Below, piece after piece: positions 5,664 through 10,763 of a DNA stretch of 10,763 nucleotides. Source of the DNA: ZLKRG46 sp032117915 (GTDB taxonomy: Bacteria; Bacteroidota; Ignavibacteria; Kapaibacteriales; Kapaibacteriaceae); NCBI GenBank assembly GCA_032117915.1, contig JAULYI010000205.1:1-10763 (forward strand), in the 5' to 3' direction. The notes under the pieces were generated by a model. It was not told the origin of the DNA. It saw only the letters and a program-made list of their open reading frames with translations, and did not search any database. The position numbers and the translations under genes were made by a program. The first letter of the stretch is position 1; each line of letters begins with the position of its first letter.

Positions 5664-7073
5664 TCATGAACGGCGCACCAATCGCGCCGCGAACGCTCCG
5701 TCGGAGCGGTGCTTGTGCGGGAACGTCTGCACAAAGCCGTCGAGCACGGCGCCGGCATCGACATAGTTCGCCGCATCGTCCAGGACAAACTCCGGATGTT
5801 CCGACAGGAACCAGCGTACGACTTCGCCATTCTCCTCGGGCTCGATCGTACACGTAGAATACAGCAGCACGCCACCCTTCTTCACCAACAGGGCTGCGTG
5901 ACTAAGGATCTCCTTCTGCTTTGCCGACAACTTGCGTACGTCATCGAGTGACCGCCGCCATTTTACGTCGGGCTTCTTCGATACCGTGCCAAGGCCGGAG
6001 CACGGAGCATCGACCATCACAAGGTCTGCCTCGTGGTCTGGCGTGAACTCTCGGGCATCGCCGTGAACTGGCTTGATGATCGACACCTTGCAGCGCTGAG
6101 CGTTTTCGTTGATGAAGCGCAGCTTGGACTCATACATCTCGAGTGCCGTGATCGACCCCTTATTCTGCATCAACTCTGCCGCATAGATCGCCTTGCCGCC
6201 GGGCGCGGAGCACAGATCATACACCATCATCCCCGGTTGTGGGGCGGCCAGTTGCACCGCAAGGGATGCACTTGCATCCTGCACCGACACGTGTCCTTCC
6301 TCGAACAGCGGCAGATTGCGGATCTCGCGTAGCGAATTGATCAGCAGGCTGTTCGGGTGGATCGGCGACTGTTCGAATTTGATGTCGGCCTCGGTAAGCT
6401 CCCGCTCAACCGTTGCGCGGTCTGTTGCCAGCGTATTCACGCGGAGCGTGAGCATCGGTCGCTGGTTATTGGCTTGCAGCAGCTGTTCGGCCTGTTGAGC
6501 GCCAAAGCGTTCGTGGTAGCGACGAACCATCCATTGCGGGTGAGCATAGACGATGCTGTCATACAGCACCACATTCTCCTCCTTCACCGGATAGCGGATG
6601 TTCGTGATGTTCCGCAGGATGTTCCGCAGAACGCCATTCACGATGCCCGCATGACGGTCACCTTTGACCTTTTTTACCAGGTCCACCGACTCGTTGATCG
6701 CCGCCGGAGGCGGGATCTTCGATAGGAAGAGCATTTGGTACAGCGCGATGCGCATGGCATTCCTAACCAGCGGGAGACACTTCGTGAACTCGCCGTGGTA
6801 GAAGCCGGTCAGGATCCAATCGAGTCGGGATTGCCAGCGGACGCAGCCATTGACCAACTCTGTCACCAGTGCTTTGTCAGCCGGAGAGAGCTCGCTGCGG
6901 CGCAGCTCGCCTTCCAAGAGTTTATCAATGAAGGAGTCACTGCTTTCGTAGCGACTGAGGAGTTTGACAGCCGTTCCGCGAGCGCTTTCGAAGACACTCT
7001 TGTCGGCCTGCCCCGCCCCTTGTTGCTGGTTGGCGGTACCCGACGATGCGGGTTGAGGTGCGTTATCGGTCAT
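5664..7073 (-). CDS. rsmB: 16S rRNA (cytosine-5)-methyltransferase RsmB
   Basis: Methylates C967 (E. coli numbering) of 16S rRNA using S-adenosylmethionine; cytosolic. The 469-residue protein has a Gln/Ala-rich N-terminal tail (1-25), an RNA-binding NusB-like helical domain (about 27-165) and the Sun/RsmB catalytic domain. Motifs: SAM-binding DLCSAPGGK (286-294), motif IV DAPCSGLGT (355-363, C358) and motif VI STCT (406-409) with C408 as the expected methyl-accepting nucleophile, followed by IEPEENGEVV. The C-terminus, with FPHKHRSDGAFAARL, is intact. E. coli RsmB is 429 residues; the excess is mainly the N-terminal tail. The ATG at 7073 is preferred to the GTG at 7133 because a -7-like TATACTTG lies between them, six bases before the ATG. 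It is not linked to fmt or def, its usual partners in many bacteria. Confidence 0.96.
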   Translation of the reverse strand: MTDNAPQPASSGTANQQQGAGQADKSVFESARGTAVKLLSRYESSDSFIDKLLEGELRRSELSPADKALVTELVNGCVRWQSRLDWILTGFYHGEFTKCLPLVRNAMRIALYQMLFLSKIPPPAAINESVDLVKKVKGDRHAGIVNGVLRNILRNITNIRYPVKEENVVLYDSIVYAHPQWMVRRYHERFGAQQAEQLLQANNQRPMLTLRVNTLATDRATVERELTEADIKFEQSPIHPNSLLINSLREIRNLPLFEEGHVSVQDASASLAVQLAAPQPGMMVYDLCSAPGGKAIYAAELMQNKGSITALEMYESKLRFINENAQRCKVSIIKPVHGDAREFTPDHEADLVMVDAPCSGLGTVSKKPDVKWRRSLDDVRKLSAKQKEILSHAALLVKKGGVLLYSTCTIEPEENGEVVRWFLSEHPEFVLDDAANYVDAGAVLDGFVQTFPHKHRSDGAFAARLVRRS

Positions 7074-7079
7074 AGAGTG

Positions 7080-7087
7080 CAAGTATA
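7080..7087 (-). promoter_or_regulatory. Probable -7 element of rsmB
   Basis: TATACTTG on the minus strand, one mismatch from TAnnTTTG, ends six bases before the ATG at 7073. This is the same spacing as in the adenosyltransferase gene. No -33 TTG is visible at normal spacing, and no Shine-Dalgarno precedes the ATG. Confidence 0.42.
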
Positions 7088-7101
7088 AGGAAATGAACTC
7101 C

Positions 7102-7132
7102 TTGCGGAAGTACCATTGTTCTGATAGTTTCA
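7102..7132 (+). promoter_or_regulatory. Possible promoter of the outer-membrane barrel gene
   Basis: TTG (7102-7104), a 20-base spacer, then TAGTTTCA (7125-7132), which matches TAnnTTTG at six of eight positions. The spacing fits the -33/-7 pattern, and the ATG lies 20 bases on. It diverges from the rsmB element. Confidence 0.3.
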
Positions 7133-7152
7133 CGCTCGTTCACGGATATGCC

Positions 7153-7980
7153 ATGCCCCTTACACGCCTCCAACACAACCAGCTCCGCCCGGTCCTTTGC
7201 ATCATTGCCATGATAGTGTTGCATGGGGCGATGGTGGCCCAGCGCAACGTTCTTGAGAGCGACCCGCTGCGAATGCGCGTACGTGTGGTCTATGACCAAC
7301 TTGGTGCGTTTGTGGGCCCGAGCTTCAACAGTCAGGGCGGTACCTTTACCACGAATTGCAACTGCACCTTCACGGGCGGTGCGGGGACGGGATTCACCGG
7401 CGGTCTGATGTATGAGTACTTTTCGCGGACCACGCTGTCGTGGGGTGTCTCGCTGGCCTACGATAACCGAAGCATCGAATCGCGCTTCCAGGAGCGAGAG
7501 GGCCTCGAGCAGCAATCGCCCACGTCGGGCCGCACATATACGGTCCCCGTGACATTCCGGCACATCGGCGAATCATCATTACAGTACCTGACGCTCACGC
7601 CGTACATGAAGTATTCCTTCTTCAAGACCCTGATGGTGCGCGTTGGTCCGGCCTTCTCCTACATCCTTGACGCCAACATACGCCACACCAAAGAACTCGT
7701 CTCAGAAACGGTGCCGCTACCCGGCGGCGAGATAGCTACGGTGCGGCTTCCGGGACAGCAAGGAAACAGCATCGTGCTCGAAGACGGCACCATTCCGGAT
7801 CTGAACCAGCTGCAAGTCTCGATCAGTGCTGCTGTTGGTGTCGAGTTCCGTCCGACAAAAAAGCTCTTTCTGACGCCCTTGCTTCAGTATATTCAGCCCG
7901 TGACAACGATCTCGGACCGAGGAGACGCCTTCACGGTGCGGGCTTTGCAGTTGCAACTTGAGGCAAGGTTTATCCTCTGA
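7153..7980 (+). CDS. Outer-membrane beta-barrel protein, PorT-like
   Basis: A 275-residue exported protein. The signal peptide has Arg5 and Arg12, then the hydrophobic core VLCIIAMIVLHGA, with cleavage likely after Met-Val-Ala near residue 29. The rest alternates polar and hydrophobic residues in strands typical of eight-stranded barrels: VRVVYDQLGAFVGPSF, TGGLMYEYF, LSWGVSLAYDN, LQYLTLTPYMKYSFF, LMVRVGPAFSYIL, VSISAAVGVEFRP, LFLTPLLQYIQPV. It ends in a closing strand ALQLQLEARFIL with a hydrophobic C-terminus. A Cys-x-Cys pair (NCNCTF) sits in a predicted loop before a Gly-rich GGAGTGFTGG. Small barrels of this kind are common in Bacteroidota and relatives; a specific function cannot be given. 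The ATG at 7153 is chosen over an in-frame ATG at 7093 because it starts a proper signal peptide and lies after the candidate promoter. It precedes the PD40/OmpA gene by 124 bases in the same direction, suggesting an envelope pair. Confidence 0.85.
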   Translation: MPLTRLQHNQLRPVLCIIAMIVLHGAMVAQRNVLESDPLRMRVRVVYDQLGAFVGPSFNSQGGTFTTNCNCTFTGGAGTGFTGGLMYEYFSRTTLSWGVSLAYDNRSIESRFQEREGLEQQSPTSGRTYTVPVTFRHIGESSLQYLTLTPYMKYSFFKTLMVRVGPAFSYILDANIRHTKELVSETVPLPGGEIATVRLPGQQGNSIVLEDGTIPDLNQLQVSISAAVGVEFRPTKKLFLTPLLQYIQPVTTISDRGDAFTVRALQLQLEARFIL

Positions 7981-7990
7981 CGAAGGATTC

Positions 7991-7997
7991 TATTTTG
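7991..7997 (+). promoter_or_regulatory. Weak candidate -7 element in the 124-base gap before the PD40/OmpA gene
   Basis: TATTTTG is one base shorter than TAnnTTTG and is preceded at 18 bases by TTTA (7969-7972), near the -33 consensus. It would give a leader of about 100 bases. The rest of the gap holds a T6 run (8009-8014 area) without a convincing stem before it. Co-transcription with the barrel gene is equally possible. Confidence 0.2.
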
Positions 7998-8104
7998 TGC
8001 CTCAACGGCAATTGTCTATTTTTTCGGTCCGTTGCTTACGGGCAGCGGCCCTTTCATTGGGACGAACATTGAGAACGCCACTTCAATCTTGGAATGGAAC
8101 GAGT

Positions 8105-10763
8105 ATGATGCAGCGCCTTGTGATGATCTGTCTCGGACTGCTGGTCCTTGTATGGCAAGGTCAAGCAGCCGTGGTTTCGGACGATCTCGTGCTGTACGGG
8201 CTGACGATCGAGTCTGCTACGTCTGAGGAGGACATCCCCCAAGGTGTGCTTGATCAGCCGAATAAGATCCGCATCATCAACCTCGGCAAGGTGATCAATC
8301 ACCCCGGCCTGGACTACGGTCCGACGGTCAGTGCCGACGGTAAGACCCTGTACTTTGTGTCCGACCGCAAGGGCTCGCGCATCACGCGCGATGGTGACTT
8401 CTCGCACGACTTCTGGGCCGCAAAGAAGGAGAACAACCTCGACACGAACTTCTTTGCGCCGTACAACATCGACACGCTCGATGCCGGTGTTAACACCGTG
8501 TTCAACGAAGGTGTGGCTTCGATCGCCCCGGACGGCCAGAAGCTGTACTTCACTGGTTGCAACCGTCCCGACGGTCTTGGTGACTGTGACATCTACGTTG
8601 CCGAGATCATGGGTGACCGCTGGAATAAGCCGGTCAACCTAGGTCGTAACGTGAACTCCGAATACTGGGACTCACAGCCGGCCATCTCGAGTGACGGTCT
8701 GCGTCTGTACTACGTCTCGAACCGTCCCTCGCCGACGAATCCCGATGGCGAAGGCCAAGAGGACACGGATATCTGGTTCACGGAATTCGACCGTGACATG
8801 GAAGAGTGGGGCCCGGCCAAGAACCTTGGCCCGGATATCAACACGCCCAAGCAAGAAGTGTCCCCCTTCATTGCCGCCGATAACCAGACGCTGTTCTTTG
8901 CCTCCAACGGCCACCTGCCGAACATGGGCGGTCTTGATTTCTACCGTACGCAGAAGACAGGTGAAAAGGACCGCTCAGGTCGCGACCGCTGGGGCAAGGT
9001 CAAGCAGCTTCCTGCACCGATCAACACGGCCGAAGACGAGCAGTTCATTACGCTGCCTGCGTCCGGTGATGTTGCCTACTTCTCGTCGCGCCGTCAGGAC
9101 ATTCCCGGATTCCAAGGCGACCTTGACGTCTTTATGGCCTTCATCCCCACGTTCTTCCGCGCAGTGAACGTCTTTGTGAATGTTGTTGACGAGTGCACGG
9201 GACAGAATGTTCCGGCAACGCTCACATTCCGCAACGCAAAGACGAGCCGTACGGTAAACGACAGTGTGACCGTCGATCGCACAACGTCGAACTTCCTGGT
9301 CACCAACGACGACTACGGCCAGAAGGGTAGCCGTTCCGAGAAGATCCAGTGGATCGCCACGGCCACGTCTCCTGTGTACGGACAGCGTCAGATCACGATC
9401 GACGTCGAAGATCCGGGCCAGACGACGGAGCAATCCGAAACGTCCAAGCCCACCGAGATCCGCAAGACCATTATGGTCGGTCAGCGTCCGCAGATCGCAT
9501 GGAATGCCGCTCCGTCCGACTGGGCCAAGCGCGTGAACGACCCCTTCAAGGGTCAGGTCCTCGAAGAAAAGGCCACGATCACGCTCTTCCCGCTGCTGCC
9601 CTACATCTTCTTCGATCTGAACTCATCGAGCATCCCTTCTCGCTACATCAAGTTTGCTGGCAAGGGCCAGACGTCCGGCTTCAGCGACGAGCGCATCCCC
9701 GGCGGTACGTTCGAGAAGTACTACCACACCATGAACATCTACGGCTATCGCCTGAAGAAGCATCCGACCGTCAAGGTGGAACTTGTAGGCTGCGTGGATG
9801 AGAACAACGAGAACAAGAATTCGCCGCTGCCCAAGGAACGCGCCCAGGCCGTGTACAACTACCTGCGTGACGTTTGGGGTATCGAAGAAACCCGTATGAA
9901 GATCACGGCTCGTGGCTGGCCGGAAGTTCGTTCGAACCCGAACGATACATTCGGTGTCGTTGAGAACCGCCGCACAGAGATCCGCTTCTCGGGTGACGAT
10001 GAAGAGGTATGGCAAGTTGCCCGTCCGATCCTCGACAATGACCCCTCGATCTTCCCTTCGCCTGCTACCGTTGCCTACGCTCTGAAGAACGGTATCGACG
10101 ATGCCATTGTTGCCTCACGTCGCATCGAAGTGCTACATAACGGCAAGCCATGGAAGACGATCAGCGATGTCGGTTTAACGGATCCGAGCAAGGAGTGGGA
10201 CTGGACGAATGCTGACGGTGACCAGTATCCTGAGCCTGATCGTTCGGACGCAACCAAGACAAACTTCAACATGCCGGCATACACGGCACAGCTTGTTGTT
10301 ACCTCGAAGAACGGCACGGAGTGTAAGTCTGACCCGGTCAGCATCCCCGTCAAGTTCGTCTCGTCGCGCGATCGCTCAATCGTTCGTGGCGATAATAAGA
10401 CGCTCGAGAAGTACAACCTGATCCTCTTCCCATTCGACCGCTATGATGCAGGTCCGATGAACGAGCGCATCCTGAAGGAATACGTGTTCGGTCGCGTGAA
10501 GGACAACTCAATCATCAAGGTTGACGGACACACGGACGTTGTCGGTATGTTCGATCACAATAAGCGTCTCTCCGAAAATCGCGCCAAGACGGTTCGCACC
10601 GGTGTTGAGCGTGCCACAGGCGGCAAGTTCGCTGCACTCGAGGCACGTGGTACGGGCGAAGAAGAGCCACTGTACACGAATGACCTTCCCGAAGGCCGTT
10701 TCTTCAACCGTACGGTGCAGGTCGAGATTCAGACGCCGATCACGGAAGAGGGAACGACGAACT
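8105..10763 (+). CDS. PD40-repeat protein with two OmpA-like peptidoglycan-binding domains (3' end at or past window edge)
   Basis: A large periplasmic envelope protein, 886 residues visible and open at the right edge. The signal peptide is MMQRLVMICLGLLVLVWQGQA, with cleavage likely after Ala21. Five WD40-like PD40 repeats follow: about 65-87, 133-155, 185-209, 250-271 and 310-331, each with a DG/DN-x-LYF-type core and SDR/SNR-like ending, as in TolB-type propellers. Residues about 340-475 look like a beta-sandwich. OmpA-like domain 1 (about 490-632) has IFFDLNSS, D565 in VGCVDEN and R579 in LPKERAQAV, then VENRRTEI. A second beta-sandwich (about 640-765) separates it from OmpA-like domain 2 (about 770-884), with ILFPFD, GHTD (808-811), RLSENRA (R826) and GRFFNRTVQVEI. 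In the family the Asp/Arg pair binds the diaminopimelate of peptidoglycan. Domain 2 is complete, so the stop codon is probably just past the edge. ATG 8105 or 8108 are both possible starts; GGAA-type sites precede them. Confidence 0.92.
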   Translation, partial: MMQRLVMICLGLLVLVWQGQAAVVSDDLVLYGLTIESATSEEDIPQGVLDQPNKIRIINLGKVINHPGLDYGPTVSADGKTLYFVSDRKGSRITRDGDFSHDFWAAKKENNLDTNFFAPYNIDTLDAGVNTVFNEGVASIAPDGQKLYFTGCNRPDGLGDCDIYVAEIMGDRWNKPVNLGRNVNSEYWDSQPAISSDGLRLYYVSNRPSPTNPDGEGQEDTDIWFTEFDRDMEEWGPAKNLGPDINTPKQEVSPFIAADNQTLFFASNGHLPNMGGLDFYRTQKTGEKDRSGRDRWGKVKQLPAPINTAEDEQFITLPASGDVAYFSSRRQDIPGFQGDLDVFMAFIPTFFRAVNVFVNVVDECTGQNVPATLTFRNAKTSRTVNDSVTVDRTTSNFLVTNDDYGQKGSRSEKIQWIATATSPVYGQRQITIDVEDPGQTTEQSETSKPTEIRKTIMVGQRPQIAWNAAPSDWAKRVNDPFKGQVLEEKATITLFPLLPYIFFDLNSSSIPSRYIKFAGKGQTSGFSDERIPGGTFEKYYHTMNIYGYRLKKHPTVKVELVGCVDENNENKNSPLPKERAQAVYNYLRDVWGIEETRMKITARGWPEVRSNPNDTFGVVENRRTEIRFSGDDEEVWQVARPILDNDPSIFPSPATVAYALKNGIDDAIVASRRIEVLHNGKPWKTISDVGLTDPSKEWDWTNADGDQYPEPDRSDATKTNFNMPAYTAQLVVTSKNGTECKSDPVSIPVKFVSSRDRSIVRGDNKTLEKYNLILFPFDRYDAGPMNERILKEYVFGRVKDNSIIKVDGHTDVVGMFDHNKRLSENRAKTVRTGVERATGGKFAALEARGTGEEEPLYTNDLPEGRFFNRTVQVEIQTPITEEGTTN

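Noticed and set aside
7074..7133. GTG at 7133 as the rsmB start
   Set aside because: The added 20 residues lie upstream of the -7-like TATACTTG and extend into the barrel promoter region; ATG 7073 is better placed.
7063..7563. 166-residue minus-strand open frame
   Set aside because: Antisense to the start of the barrel gene; no motif, and it overlaps the divergent promoter region and the rsmB start.
1..10763. Mobile element, phage, defence system, CRISPR array or RNA gene
   Set aside because: No spaced direct repeats, no transposase, integrase, nuclease or phage-like product in any credible frame, and no tRNA- or rRNA-like sequence noticed; the genes are ordinary housekeeping and envelope genes.

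Overview
The window looks like chromosomal core sequence from a fairly GC-rich member of the Bacteroidota/Chlorobiota/Kapabacteria group. Three things point there. Several genes have a TAnnTTTG-type -7 promoter element just ahead of the start codon. There is a small outer-membrane beta-barrel gene beside a PD40/OmpA cell-envelope gene. There are two lipoproteins with little resemblance to proteobacterial families. The exact lineage is inference.

Layout. (1) At 2-931 (+) is the 3' part of an M16 metallopeptidase gene. It converges on pyruvate kinase, and the 151-base gap between them holds three hairpins: one containing the protease stop codon, one terminator-like, and one that looks like a REP palindrome with a GTAG head. 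(2) At 1083-3378 (-) is a two-gene operon, ymdB-like phosphodiesterase then pyruvate kinase, with 13 bases between the genes. (3) Diverging from it is a PduO-type cob(I)alamin adenosyltransferase, 3449-4006 (+), then a fibronectin type III lipoprotein, 4119-5111 (+). (4) A perfect 13-bp bidirectional terminator separates that lipoprotein from a convergent small Ala/Lys/Glu-rich lipoprotein, 5220-5549 (-). (5) Upstream of that is rsmB, 5664-7073 (-), encoding a 16S rRNA m5C methyltransferase. (6) Diverging from rsmB are an outer-membrane beta-barrel protein, 7153-7980 (+), and a large secreted protein with five PD40-like repeats and two OmpA-like domains, 8105 to the right edge (+).

The genes split into cytosolic housekeeping (glycolysis, cyclic nucleotide/RNA metabolism, corrinoid cofactor, rRNA modification) and cell envelope (protease, two lipoproteins, a barrel, a peptidoglycan-binding protein). 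No gap without a gene exceeds about 150 bases. I see no tRNA, rRNA, CRISPR array, transposase, phage gene or defence island, and no clearly new multi-gene system. The points most worth checking are the apparently leaderless promoters of adaC-like pduO, ymdB and rsmB, the REP-like palindrome, the tandem OmpA architecture, and the two lipoproteins of unknown role.
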